Below are positions 37,445 through 50,070 of a stretch of DNA of 64,000 nt, piece after piece. This DNA comes from Quillaja saponaria (lineage: Eukaryota; Streptophyta; Magnoliopsida; Fabales; Quillajaceae), in assembly GCA_029379385.1 (NCBI GenBank), contig CM055606.1:1178001-1242000 (forward strand), given 5' to 3'. The position numbers were made by a program, and so were the translations under genes. Under the pieces are notes generated by a model that had not been told where the DNA came from, did not search any database, and saw only the letters and a list, made by a program, of their open reading frames with translations. Numbering within the stretch: position 1 is the stretch's first letter; the number at the start of each line of letters is the position of its first letter.

Positions 37445-38995
37445 CTTTATTGAATTTTCAAATAATAATAATAGAAATAAATAAATAAACTGATAAAAGA
37501 GATTCTCAATACAATGCCTAGATCACACATTGACCCACCATAGTACTGTGTCCCTGTGACAGATCTTAGTAAAATCAGAAAGTACTATTTTTTATGCTTT
37601 TTTTTTTCTTTCTAAAGGTGGGCACTACAACTGTAAAAGCCATTGCGTCGGTACAATTTATTTGTGTACCAAAATTCTTATGTGAGGTTGAAATTAAGGA
37701 TGGAGACGTAATGGCCGGCCTTTTTCTGATGCTATAATAGATGTCTATGGGGTCCCATTCCTTCTTATTTTTTCCCAAGCATCCCCAAAAGTGAGGTTGG
37801 GATTAATGACCAAGAAAGTCAGTAATACCCCTAATTCTTTTTCCTCATTGAAAAGGTTTTCTTTTAACTGGTTCAACTAATAATTTTTTTTTGTCTTAAA
37901 TACTAAGAATGTAGGATTAAATCTTGCTTTCATATAGTATGAGGTGTTTATTGGACTGGAGAGACTATTTCTCATTATATCTTCCATTCTTAATGAATGT
38001 AGAATTTATAATTATAAGATTGAATCTCTTATTCACGAGATTTATGAGACATGAAAACTTAGTTCTCATTATACATGTTTTTTTCAATTTGATTATTGAT
38101 ATATACAAAAATTCTAAATTTTTAACACATATAAAATTTAAGTTAAGTTATACTTTTAGTTCTTATAATTTAGTTTTATCTTTATATTTTAAAATTTGTA
38201 AATATTATTCTTAGAGTGTTAAAAATTACGCAATTCAATTATTGCATTTACTTTTATTTAGATCTAAACTAAACACAAATGACATGTTAAACGAGTATCA
38301 AGACATGTGAATAAGTCATATAAGACATAATTTATCACATTTAAATTCTGATAAAAGACATAGTAACTTTTTTAAATAAAAAAGCAAAGCTGAATTTTTG
38401 AACAAACAATAAAAATAAAAATCTAATTAAGCTAAAGTTATATTAGTTGAACCAAACCAATCACTTTCTTATATTTTTCTTTTCTATTTTATTGAAATTA
38501 ATAGACAGATTTTATGCCAGAAAATAATATAAAAATACTATATATTTTAATTATTCTCTAAGTGTCACTGTTCCTTAAAATATTGACCTGGCACTGTCGC
38601 GGAAACATGAACTTACTAGAAAGATCCGTACCAAATCAAACAGAATCTTTCATACTAATCTACTCTTCTCCGTCTCTTCCAAGTTTAAAGAAACTGAAAT
38701 TCCAGCACAAATTATAACGGAATCCACGTAGGCACTGGCGTGGATTCTCATCCATCTACCTTAATTAACAAAAGGCACCTCACTTTTACTTTAATTACAA
38801 TCTTAGCCTTTCCACGTCCTCAACTTCTTGTTCAACGGTCTATAATACTTCTGTAATCTTCGTGACGTTGCATCATTAACCAGAACCCGCGAAGCATTGA
38901 AAAAGACGAACTAAGAAAAAAATCTTAAAAAAATAAAATAAAATTGTTCACATTCTGTTACTTCCATTATCAATCTCAATTTTCCTTGCACTTCA
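37445..38995. other. Spacer between beta-galactosidase and SHL
   Basis: Holds the 3' UTR of the beta-galactosidase gene (a polyadenylation-like aataaataaataaa near 37476-37490), AT-rich sequence without coding signal (37.8-38.6 kb) and the SHL promoter. Close to SHL the base composition becomes more even (38700-38900). Nothing else is recognisable. Confidence 0.5.
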
Positions 38996-41954
38996 ATGGC
39001 TAAACCAAAGGCTCCAAGACGAACCCTAGAGTCATACACAGTCAAACACATAAACAAAACCGTTAGAGGTAAGCTACTGTTCTTACTTTCCTGGACTTTG
39101 TATATTTTCTCGGGAAAATTTTTAAAATTTTCTGTGTTTCTTGTTTTTTTTGTTTTTTTTTTTTACTTCTCCTAATTAATATGAGACTTGATACTGTTCT
39201 TAGCCGGTGACTGCGTGCTTCTGCGGCCGTCTGATCCTTCGAAGCAGTCTTATGTAGCTAAGATCGAGAGGATCGAATCGGATGCTCGAGGCGCCAACGT
39301 GAAGGTTCATGTCCGGTGGTATTACCGGCCTGAAGAGTCTATTGGTGGCCGTCGGCAGTTCCATGGTTCTAAGGAGGTATTTCTCTCCGATCACTATGAT
39401 GTTCAGAGTGCTGATACAATCGAAGCCAAGTGTACGGTTCACTCTTTTAAGAGCTACACAAAGCTGGATGCTGTCGGGAACGATGATTTCTTTTGCCGGT
39501 TTGAGTACAATTCGGCAACCGGAGCCTTCAATCCCGATAGAGTCGCCGTGTATGTTTTGAAAGTTTTTCTTTTTTTGCTCACTGAGTTTGGCTATTTGGA
39601 TTTTCTTCTTCTTTCAGCAATTAATTATGCGTGTGCTCTTGCAGTGGGTTATTGTAGTTTTACTGTATTGTGGATGTATCATACAAACAAGTCGAAACCT
39701 GTCCTTATAATCCATGCTTGACGACTACTTTAATAAATCGAGTCATATTCTTTCTTAGAGTATATGGTATTTGAGCAACTTTGGTTTTAGAATTAAGAAG
39801 CTGTATAATAGTATCTGAGTTTAACTGGTCATTTCGTGTTCATTGGCAGGTATTGTAAATGTGAGATGCCCTATAATCCTGATGACTTGATGGTTCAGTG
39901 TGAGGGTTGTGCTGATTGGTAAGTTAGAAACTTGTAATATTACTATCTTTTTTGGACAAAACAATTATGATGTTACTATCTTAGTTTAACTTTTTCTCTG
40001 TTTCATGTCTGGATGCTTACTCTACACAATGAGTATTGTTTAAATGTCTAACCCTTTTGGTTTTTTGGACATATAGCCAGTTTGTTAAAAAAAAAATCGC
40101 ATCTTCCTGATCTGTGACTTTCTAATATTTCCAATTTTAATTATGTTTCACACATTTACAAAGCTAGGTTTTGAGTAATCTTTAAGGGTAAGGCATCGTT
40201 TTTCCTCATGTAAGAGTCTCCACTTTTTACAACTATTCATTGTCACTGATTCTTCACTTGCTTCTAGAGGAGGTAAATGGGTTTTCTATCCACGTAAAAA
40301 AGTGGACATTGCTAATTCTCTTATCAAATTGTCCATGCATGTTAAAATTCCCCTTCACAGTCACACACATGAAAGGTTGTAATCTTGTTCCATTGTGTAA
40401 TTCTATTTGCTCCTTTTCCACTTATTTTGGGAAAGGTGTTTGTTGAACTTCTGCCTTGAGGAGCCTGCCTCTTTTTTCCTTAAACTGTTGTATATGTATG
40501 AGAGTGTGCACTTTTGGAAATGTGTTTGTATGTGTACGTTAATGCAATTTGTTTGTGTTGTGTTAACTTTGATTATTAGCACCTATACTGTAATTCCAGA
40601 GAAACTAGTTTCTTGTGGACGTATATGCTTGTAGTGACTGTAAAACCAAGCCGTAGGCAAAAACCCTTGAAGTCTACTAATATCTACATCACAGGTTATA
40701 TTTCAAAAATGCTTTGATAGTGCTTCTGGAGACTATTAATTTTATGGAGTATGAGAACTTAACTCAACTAAGCTTTAAAATTCCAAATAGTTGGAGCCCG
40801 CTATTTTATGGAATGTGAGAAGATTCAAGCAATTTTAATTGCTTTGAAAACACGGATTCTTTCCTATTCTGGAAAAAGAACAGTGCAACTTAATTTCATA
40901 TGCCACTAAAGATAGTGGTACACAGAGAGCAAAATCAGGGCTAACATGAGATGGGGTAGAATGATGAACCTTGATTCAGGTTATTTGTATGCTAGAGGAG
41001 GCTATGTGTGATCCAACCTTATTATTGCATAGCTTGTAATGTTAATAGTTGACCTTGATCAAGTTAAAGTCGTAATTCTCAGTTCAGGTAGTCAAGGAAC
41101 TAGGTGGAATGGGAAGTGTTAGGTTCCTTTATGCCTGTATCAGCTATTAAACTAGGAAGAAACTGAATTTGATCTGTATTATTTCTTGCACCCAGTTGGG
41201 TGGTAATTGTTTGTCTAGAGGCTACTAGGCTAGTTTGGTTTTGTGACTGTTAAAAACAATACTTTTGCATCAAAGACTATTACAATGTTGATAGTATATT
41301 CTGAAGTGATGCAGTCTTCAGCATACTATTCTTGATTCAGGTTTCATCCTACTTGTATAGACATGACTGCAGAGGAAGCTGAAAGACTTGACCACTTCTT
41401 TTGTGAAAGTTGTTCTGCTGAAGGTCAAAAGAAGTTGCAAAATTCCCATTCTGCTTCCAGAAATTCAGATACAAAGGTATTTTCAGAATGAAGTTTGAAA
41501 GTTTTTCTTTACGCAGTTAATCACATTTGTATTAACTTGCACATGTTTTGGAAATAACGTATTATTTGGAAGTATTCTTATTCCATTTGCACGTAGTTAT
41601 CTCATGGCCATGTTATCAGTTTATGTTCATGACATGGGTAAAAATTATCTTATTGAACAAATGTTTCAGTTTCACTTTGAGAGTCATTCTGACTAGTTAT
41701 ATATGATGGCATTTTCACAGATATTGATAGCCTATTTGAATGTTCAATGATGCTCTATTAGGACCAGTAGAACATAAGTCATAATTTGTGTATATAATTT
41801 GTTTTGTCACCTTTTCTTTTTTGTAAACAGTCAGACCCTATTTGGTAGTTCATTTAAATTTCTGCTGACCTGAATAGAGGTTTTGTTAAGTAGCACTCTG
41901 TGCATGAGGAATTGTCTGGTCTTGCAGATCGATACAAAACGCCGTCGGAGGTAA
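38996..41954 (+). CDS. SHL: SHL (SHORT LIFE) BAH-PHD histone reader
   Basis: Five exons, 38996-39068, 39204-39549, 39850-39918, 41341-41476 and 41928-41954, give 216 residues (Arabidopsis SHL has 228). A BAH domain spans about 26-140 ([32 protein letters not shown]) and a C4HC3 PHD finger about 141-188 ([28 protein letters not shown]). The C-terminus ends KRRRR, a likely nuclear signal. In Arabidopsis SHL and its paralogue EBS read H3K27me3 with the BAH and H3K4me2/3 with the PHD domain and repress flowering genes. The motif HINK near the start and [18 protein letters not shown] favour SHL over EBS. Intron 3 is long (39919-41340) and holds nothing I recognise. The final exon has only 27 bases. 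Confidence 0.94.
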
Positions 41955-42165
41955 TAGTGGTACATAACATGGAGAGGTAGACCGAAAATTGAGGAGTCGT
42001 GGAGATTCCCTCTCTTTCGTGGTGTAGGTTTCAAACAAACACGGAGGCAATGATGTCTGCAGAAAACTGTAGTAGTTGTGCTTTGATGGAAGGAAATGAT
42101 ACCAAAAGTTTGTCATCTCTAACTTGGTTCGAGTAGTCACCTGTTTTCCTTTTGAAAGTCGAGGA

Positions 42166-42475
42166 TGTGTTTGCTTGTCTGTAATTATGTGATGTAGATT
42201 CTCTAAGCCCTTCTACTTTTCTACAGTCCTTGTTTTTACTTGGACTTGTCACTTAGTGTAAAAATATCAAAAATACACTATTTATGAGCAATGGCTGGCC
42301 TTTAGGTTGCAACTTACAAAAAAATGTGTTTGCTTGTCTGTAATTAATTATGTGATGTAGATTCTCTATGCCCTTCTACTTTTCCACAGTCCTGGTTTTT
42401 ACTAGGTCGTGTCAAAATACACTATTTATGAGTAATGGCTAGCCCTTAGGTTACTACAACTTACCAATAAAAAAC
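42166..42475 (+). repeat. Tandem duplication (159-bp unit) in the SHL 3' UTR region
   Basis: Copies at 42166-42324 and 42325-42475 both run from tgtgtttgcttgtctgtaat through cactatttatgag to the A-rich end. They differ by small indels and substitutions. The duplication lies about 210 bp after the SHL stop, so it may duplicate 3' UTR or poly(A)-site sequence. Confidence 0.9.
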
Positions 42476-42610
42476 TTTATATACCGTTTGCCGGGACTTG
42501 AACCCGGTCTCTAATGGCAAAGTATTTTATTTCAGTCCAAATGCTAAACTACTAATCACAATGATTTTTCTATATTTTGTATTTTTGAGATCATAACTCC
42601 TGCGCGCAGT
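42476..42610 (-). mobile_element. tRNA-derived SINE-like element
   Basis: On the minus strand there is a perfect T-arm: stem ccggg (42491-42495) paired with cccgg (42503-42507), 7-base loop, containing the B-box text GGTTCAAGTCC. About 40 bases before it is an A-box-like tagtttagcatttgg. The rest does not fold into a full cloverleaf and has no acceptor stem, so a working tRNA is unlikely. The spacing of A and B boxes fits the head of a SINE. Confidence 0.5.
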
Positions 42611-42855
42611 ATTTACAGAGCATTGTATCCCCCACCATGCATAAAAGTAACCATATATTCCACAAAAAATGGTAATCTTCCTCTAAAAAGAGTAATCTCT
42701 ACTATAAAGTGTGGATACATCAATATATTACAGATTCTCCGTAAATGTTCTAGAAGAAGGATAAACATTATTTTGCCTTAATTTTTCAAAACTAAACATA
42801 CTTATTGAAAGATACAACTTCAGTCTAATTATTAGTTCATCTAAATAATTTATAT

Positions 42856-43417
42856 TAGGCATGTAATCTCTTTTTGAGTCATAATTAATAAATAACTTTC
42901 AATTATTTAAATTAATCTTTAAATCAAATTAATCAACCATTTTTTTTTTTAAGCCTTCTCCCTTAAAATTTTTTTTTTCTTCCTTTCTTATGAAATTAAA
43001 ATTTTTATATCAATTCAATTTTAACATATATGAATAATATTTGAAACATTTATAATTTTTATTTTCTTATAATAATTTTTAAATTATTAATACATTTACT
43101 AATATTATTTTTTTCGTTTATAGATATCGTATAAGTTATTGTTTCAATTTGTATTTTAACAATAATGTTTCCATTCACTTTTTTTTCTTCTTATTATTGT
43201 ATTATAATTATTTAAAAATATGTTAAAATTGAATAAATATGAAGAGTGTAATTGCTAAAAAAAGATAAAAGAAGAAATAAGAAATAGAAAGTGGAAGACA
43301 TAATAAAAAATTTATAACTAAGATCTTTTGTGAGTTAATATGTTAAATTTAATAACTAATTTGGATAATTAAAAATTATTTGTCAATTATAACTCAAATA
43401 AGAGTATTTTGTGCCTA
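42856..43417. mobile_element. MITE-like element, copy 1, long terminal inverted repeats
   Basis: About 562 bp, starting TAGGCA and ending TGCCTA. The outer roughly 90 bp at each end are inverted repeats of each other (left: tgagtcataattaataaataac; right on the other strand: tgagttataattgacaaataat). The interior is AT-rich and non-coding. The same ends and the interior block around 43060-43130 occur in the element at the right edge of the window. No transposase. The target-site duplication is unclear. Confidence 0.8.
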
Positions 43418-44494
43418 ATTCAACAGCTTATAGAAGATTATTGCATATAGTTTATGAGGTAAAGTACAATTAATTCAATTATTAGACATGTACAATTGAT
43501 AAAAATAATAAAAAATAATAATTCATTTTTGGCTTCTTTACTAATTTGGTTCTTGAAAATTACATCATTTTCTATTTTGATCATATAAAATTTATTTTTT
43601 TAAATCAGATTTTCTAATATTCAATTGTTTTTATTTTGGTCTTCTAAGATTTAATTTTTTGAAATTGAATTTTTAACCAATTGAAAACTATTATATATAA
43701 ATGAAACACAACATATTAGTTAATATGATTAAAAATACATGAAAACAACTTTATGATTTATGAAAAAAATTATTTTTAGAAAGAAAAAAATCGACATTCA
43801 AAATTGAAGAAGTTTATCTAATTATTAAGTCAATATGATTTTTCTATTCATATATAAATACTATTTTTAATCATCTCTTAAAAAATATGTGAACTAATTT
43901 CGTTAATTTTCATCTTAATTTAATTATTGTAATTTATGAAAAAATCAATTGAAATGAACAAAATTAAATCTTCGAAGATCTAATTAGAAAAAAAATAATT
44001 TTCAAGTATTACAAACAATGTAATACTGAAAGACAAAAACAACACACTAACTAATAATGCTTCAATAAAAGTCTAGAATAAGTTGGGAATTGCCGACTAA
44101 AAACTTAGCTAGGTATTGCCGACTAAGAACTTAGTTTGGAATTGCCGACAAAAAAACATCATGCATAAACAGATATTCAAACAAATTAATCAAGAATTTT
44201 GTGTTGAGATAAGTCAAACAACAATCTGAGTGCCACGAATTCCATTACAGTTTGAAGGAAAATATACATCACTGCCAAAGCTTATACTTCATTTTCATTG
44301 TCCAAAATCAATTGGATAAATTTTGGGGGACCACTAGAAAAAAGAAACTAACCCTCCCACATAATTATGAAAACTTTTTCTTCCTCCCCCTACTGTGAGT
44401 AAATGATTAATTCATTAAATGAAAAGAATGGAAGTAGGAAAAAAAAAAAAGTACCCAAACAATGCCGATAATCTTCTGAGTAATGTATATCTGT
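43418..44494. other. AT-rich spacer downstream of WDR13
   Basis: Very AT-rich DNA without coding signal from 43.4 to 44.0 kb, a 26-bp minisatellite at 44083-44160, then the 3' UTR of the minus-strand WD40 gene. Confidence 0.5.
44083..44160 (+). repeat. 26-bp minisatellite, three copies
   Basis: The core attgccgactaa recurs at 44089, 44115 and 44141, giving a period of 26 bp with the linking text aacttag between copies. Confidence 0.85.
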
Positions 44495-47400
44495 TTAACT
44501 CGTCCTTGCTCTCTTCCATACAATTACAGTCCCATAAAAGTCAGATGAAGCCAACAAGTTCTCTCCATGGTTCCAAGCAATACCTATAACTGGAAAACGG
44601 TGACCCTGTATCCCAAATATTTTGGTCATTTTGAAGGCAATATTAATTAATAAACTACAGTATTAAAATTTTAAATGCAAGTAAGATGGACCTGTAGCTT
44701 GTTCACGCATGTATGCTTTGGCCGAGTTAAATCATAGAAGTATACATTTGAATCCTCACTTCCGGCAACTTCACAAGAAAACAAATGACAATGTCAATGA
44801 ACAAAGATTATAAATGTTGCGACAATCATACATACTTAAAATATGTCAGCATAAATCAGACCTAAATGATTTCTCAGAATTTCACTATTTGAATTTCTTT
44901 AGATATCTTGAAATTTCCGACTTTCTTATTGACAAATTAACAATTTCATTTATAAAATCATTGTTAATTTTCAGATTCTATTTCAAACATTTCCAAGATG
45001 TACCATAGAGTAAGTTATACTGAAGCAGTATCTTCTACATTACCAACATGTAATCATGATTTCCTCACAATCGTTTACCAGCACATGCCTGTCACATTTC
45101 TAGCATGCTTGCAGTAGCTTGAATTTGGAGTGACTGGGATTCACATACCTATGTATTCTCCTTTCTCAAGGGAAAGCAGAGGGCAGAACGCAGCTCGGAT
45201 ATTGTGTATTCGCGCAGCTAATTTGAGGGAGCAACGAAGAGTCAAATAACCTTGTATTTCCAAAGCGACACTGTGACATACCAACCTTGCAGTAAGTACT
45301 TCAAAACCAAAATCTAGGAATAAAACCTTCAAGTAGCCAAAGTCATGCATTTGTTGTTAAGGCTAATGTGACTAAAGTGTAACCTGAAGAAAGACAAATT
45401 TCCATCCTGAGTACATGTCAGCAACACAGGCCCTCTAGCCAGTAGAGAGAAACTCCGATACTGCACAGTTGAGACAGGAGATTTGTGTCTGCTGCTACTT
45501 CGACGGCGATGAGAACGGGATAAAACTCCTGTACGAGAGTTCATACTTACTGAGTATACACATCCCTGCACAGACCCCATAGACAAGGAAAATTATGAGT
45601 TGACTAACAACGAGGATTAATTCGTGAATCTACGTGGTACCACACCTGCGCATCCCCACAAAAAATGAGCTGCCCAGTATGATCATGATCCATAGAGGTA
45701 ACTTCACTGTCGAAGACCGCTTTATTGATTATCCTCCCAGTGCTGAAATTTAACACCTGGTATATCAAGTTGCATGAATAACCAAATGGAATGGGATTTG
45801 TTAAGATAATTATATAGGAATATGATCATCAGTAGAGGGTAAGAATGCAATAGTCAACATTCTGACTGAAGAAAAAAATTTAACAATAATGAAGGCCAGT
45901 TTATGAAACTGTTACATTACATGGATTCAGCTGATTGTTGAGATTAAAGTAACCCAAAGAATAAAAACTCCATCTTTAGCACTTTTAAATTTGGACCCCT
46001 GAGGGTGTCTGGACAGTTCTGGAAACCAGCCGAACATGTGTAGTGATTTCAATTTTCATAAAGGGTTGTTTTCACAATTTAGGGGTCAAAACTAGTTGAG
46101 GTTTCAGCATATAGCTGGTTTAGATATTAGTAAAAACAGAATCATAGGCTTGCTATACAACCCCTTTGAATTGACTCATAGAACATATGTCTTCAGCATA
46201 GAGCAACAGACGCTCATTATACATTATATCCTTCTAACTTAATGCCTGTTGAAGTATGTCATTGCAACACCTTCCTTTGCACTATAATTTCCGAGTAATA
46301 TACCACCAATTATAACAAAATGCTTTTCATTTTCTGCAACAAAAACTAGGCTGCATAGATATGCAAAAATGTCGATATAAGTTCAGATCTGATTGTAGAT
46401 CATCCAAAAAAAGGTTGGGAAGGGCAGAAGAGGTACATGTCAGACTTCGATATCTCTTTTAGCAAAAGAAAGATGACAAATATTCAGATCTTAATGAGAA
46501 TCAAAGCAAAGAAACTTTCAAATTTTAGTACTTCTATCTTAAAATGCCAAAGGGAAGGGTATACAGTCTTTACCGTGATTTCTTTGTTTGCATTGCCGAC
46601 TGAAAGGAAGTTGTTATTTACCTGCAATATATAAGATAAAAGACAATCACAACCTTCACTGACAAATCAAGAAAATAGAACAAAACCTACTAGACCATGC
46701 AAACATGAATTTTAGATAATAAAACACAACAACATCAGATCACAAATGGAATTTTTTGGGGGGAGGATTTCAGAGGGGACTTGGAAGTCTCAACAATTTG
46801 ACTGTGCAAGATTCTGATAAAAAGTCATCTAAATGTCTAGACAGATACATATTCTAAAATCAGCAGGCTTAGTGTTAAAATAAAAAATCGAACCAAGTCT
46901 CAATATAGGCAAATGGAATGTTGTCAGCGTGTAAATTTGACAGGATATGAGGACGACAGTAAACCTACAAAGTACAGAGTATAGCAACAATTTGCAGTAA
47001 ATGACTTGAATTTAGTGTATACTCACAGGGTGAAAACGAATACACATTTGTGAAGAAACTCCATATATCACTCGTATGCAAAGGCCTTTTGATATCTCCC
47101 ACACTCTCACAGTTTTATCCATTGACGAAGATGCAATGTACTGATTGTTTGATGAGAAATCAAAGTCTGAAGAGAAACCAGCATTTCAGGAAAAGGGTGA
47201 TGCCAACTACATATGCCTTAAGAGGTTATACCAGTTCTAGACAAAGTAAGGATTAGCAACCAAGATATATTATGGATGTGACATGAGGCAAATTTAAAAA
47301 GCTAAAAACAATATCACCATGCTCCATGCTGTTAGAATGCTTAGGATGGATGAAGTGTACCACACACATGCTTGTCTTTGTGAATACTACTAAGGAAATA

Positions 47401-50070
47401 CCAGCCTTGGTACAGACATGATGATCACTATAGATATCTCATGTAGGATTAAGTCAAGACCTCAGAAACAATACCAGTTTATCCAACCTGTAACATCTTT
47501 GGAATGGCCATCTAAATGTGTGATGATTGATGGTTTCTCAGAGATAGTGCATACTGTCAAAGTTCCATCCGATGCCCCATATGCAAGTAGGTCAGAACTC
47601 ATGTGCCCAAACTTCAACACCGTAACTGCATGTAAAACATTTCAGGTTTATTCCTTTGATTAAATAAAAGCATAGCATCCAGTTAACTAATGATAGCCAC
47701 AAATGAACCCATCTAGGTTGTACTCTAACTATTACCGGAGGCTTTGCACTGATCAAAGATGCAATGCATTCCTACAAAGGAGTATGCAGGTTCAACCCCC
47801 TGGTTACGTGGGTGATCATTATCACTTGCAGTTGAGCCAAAACTTGTTCTACGACTTGAGGCTGGATTTCCACTTTGCATACCCTGGAAAGAAAATAAGT
47901 ATGTCGATCAGAGAAAAGAAATTCCAAGGGAATAGTAAAAGAAATGGGTGATGGACTGAATGGCAACATTGCAAGTTTTTCTCGACATAAGTGTAATTGA
48001 TGCATAGCGTCAACAAAATAACATATATAAATTGCCATAACAAAGTCTAGAAGGTATAGCACACACCCGCCCTGAACTCCAGCTGTCTACATCAAATGGA
48101 ATAGAGAGTGGACTTAAAGGTAACATCCATTGCCCACTGATGCATCAACCAGTAAATTATCCTGATGTCAGAATTGTTTGGAAACAAAAATTTAAAATAG
48201 CACTGAGAAGACAAATAAAAAAGCTGCATCTGTTACTGTTTAAGTAACAAAATAAGGATTTTAAATGGAAAGTGCTATCAAGTTGGACAAAACTCAAATA
48301 CAATCAACAGAAAAGACGATAAAGCACATATTTATATATGGAGATTAACAGCGAAAATATTGTATGGGGAAAGTTAGTTGGGAAGCCATATGATACATAA
48401 CACCCAAATACATTTCAATTATGTATCGGAAGAGATGTATTTTGAAGCACATAAGTATCTGTTTCTTGCAGTTCCCTATTGATCAAAATATAGACAAGCT
48501 CCAGGATACAACATGGTTCAAACACCTTTCAGCCTCTGAATCCAATCAACTAAGTTCTACTGGTAGAAAAGGGAAGTTATTACAGCATGAAAAGTCTTCT
48601 CATAGAAGTCATGAAACTCATACTAATTAATCAAGTAAAATTTTATCAACCTGTTTCCTGGAGTGCTCTGGAGGCTTGGTACATTTAAACGTTCCCAATT
48701 CCTTGGCCTACAAATATAATTACGGTAGGCCACATAACCTTTCCCATTGCATCTCCAATCCTTCAACATAAATATGTACAATAAGCTGATGTTCAAAACA
48801 TGTAAGTTCATGTAATATATGAAGATGCCGAAGAACAAAAATAATAAGATAAAAATTGGCAAAAGTAAATAAAGAAAGGAAAAGAGGGAGTCACTACCTC
48901 ATTCTGTTTGGCCGTTAGTAAAAGGAGGGAACACTAAATTATGAATCTTTTAAAACTCTTGAAGAGTCATTTTGTTTCCCTTAGTTGTGATTCCATCCAA
49001 GGCAAGAGGAATCAAAGGGTGTGGGATTTTTTATTTTTTTAAGAAGTTCTATGAGATTCCATTTTCACCCATCAATAATAAAAAGATCAAATTAACATGG
49101 GAATAAATATAAAGGAAAACTTAAATAGGGAATACACTTAAGGTTTCCTCAAACTGACACCGCGAAGTGTCATGTCCACAAGGGGACACGCTAGTAATTA
49201 AATGTCCACACTTCATAGCCAAAATCAAATATAGATTCCATCATCCCATACCAACTTAACTTTGTAAAAATTTGAAAATGAAACACACATATTATTCTTA
49301 AGTTGAAGGAAAGAACATTTAGAGAGGAATCAGAAAAAAAATAAAAAAAATCCTTGAACTACTGTTTCTCTTATTTTTGTTTTCTCTTCTAAATGAAACC
49401 TTAATAAGTTTCTTATCTATTCTATATCTCTGACCAACCAAAAAAAATCCAAGCTTTCCAATATTTTCCTGCTGATACATCATTTTCCTCTTTATTTATT
49501 TATTATTATTATTATTTTTTCCATTTCTGTCCCGTTCCACGACTTCCAAACAACTCACTTCTCTTTCTGCTTCTCTTTTGATTTAGTGTACATAATTTTG
49601 AAGATGATGTATACCATTACTGCTCACGGCATCTTAAACATGAGGCACGCAGACACCCTCATTTATAAAAACAACGAGAAAAATGAAACTAACTTAAAAT
49701 CAACTAAACTGTGGTCTTCACAATCTCAAATTTCCAATTCCAAGTCAAAAATAAATTCAGATGCAAACTCAACCTCATAGACATTGCAAATACAGTCTGA
49801 TATACATGATTCAATAATTTAAATGTACGAAATTGATTAATTACAGAAACGACGAAGGAAGAAGCATACTCTACGGCGGACAACACCAGCCTCAGCCTTG
49901 CTGTAAAGAAGGAGGCGTCGAATGCCGACGTATTCGACATCGGATTCGGCATTCACAGGCTGCAGCAAGCAGCTGAATAACTCTAGATCTAAATTCTCCA
50001 CGTTATTCTTCTTCGTCGTCGTCTCCTCCTCCGCTCCACCATTCTTCTCCTCACTCCGCCGCTCCTCCAT
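44495..50070 (-). CDS. WDR13: WDR13-type WD40 repeat protein
   Basis: Twelve exons, 50070-49870, 48760-48651, 48136-48067, 47883-47736, 47625-47488, 47166-47027, 46621-46574, 45756-45646, 45565-45384, 45270-45149, 44768-44692 and 44605-44495, close in frame to 485 residues, the length of animal WDR13. An acidic, Lys-rich N-terminus with YVGIRRLLLYSKAEAG and a short linker (PRNWERLN) precede the propeller. WD units include SSSMDKTVRVWD, GSEDSNVYFYD and ASSDFYGTVIVW. The pieces FVGMHCIFDQ, VNNNFLSVGNA, AAFCPLLSLEKGEY and CVNKLQGH line up with animal WDR13. Function in plants is not known to me; WDR13 in animals is nuclear. The Arabidopsis neighbour At2g16405 is a WD40 gene of this kind. A Ser/Arg-rich insertion (SRSHRRRSSSRHKS) lies in exon 9. 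Confidence 0.9.

Noticed and set aside
39309..39560. Alternative plus-strand frame in SHL exon 2
   Set aside because: Out of frame with the BAH domain, which is fully conserved in the other frame.
42481..42560. A functional tRNA gene on the minus strand
   Set aside because: The T-arm is perfect, but no acceptor stem or anticodon arm pairs properly.
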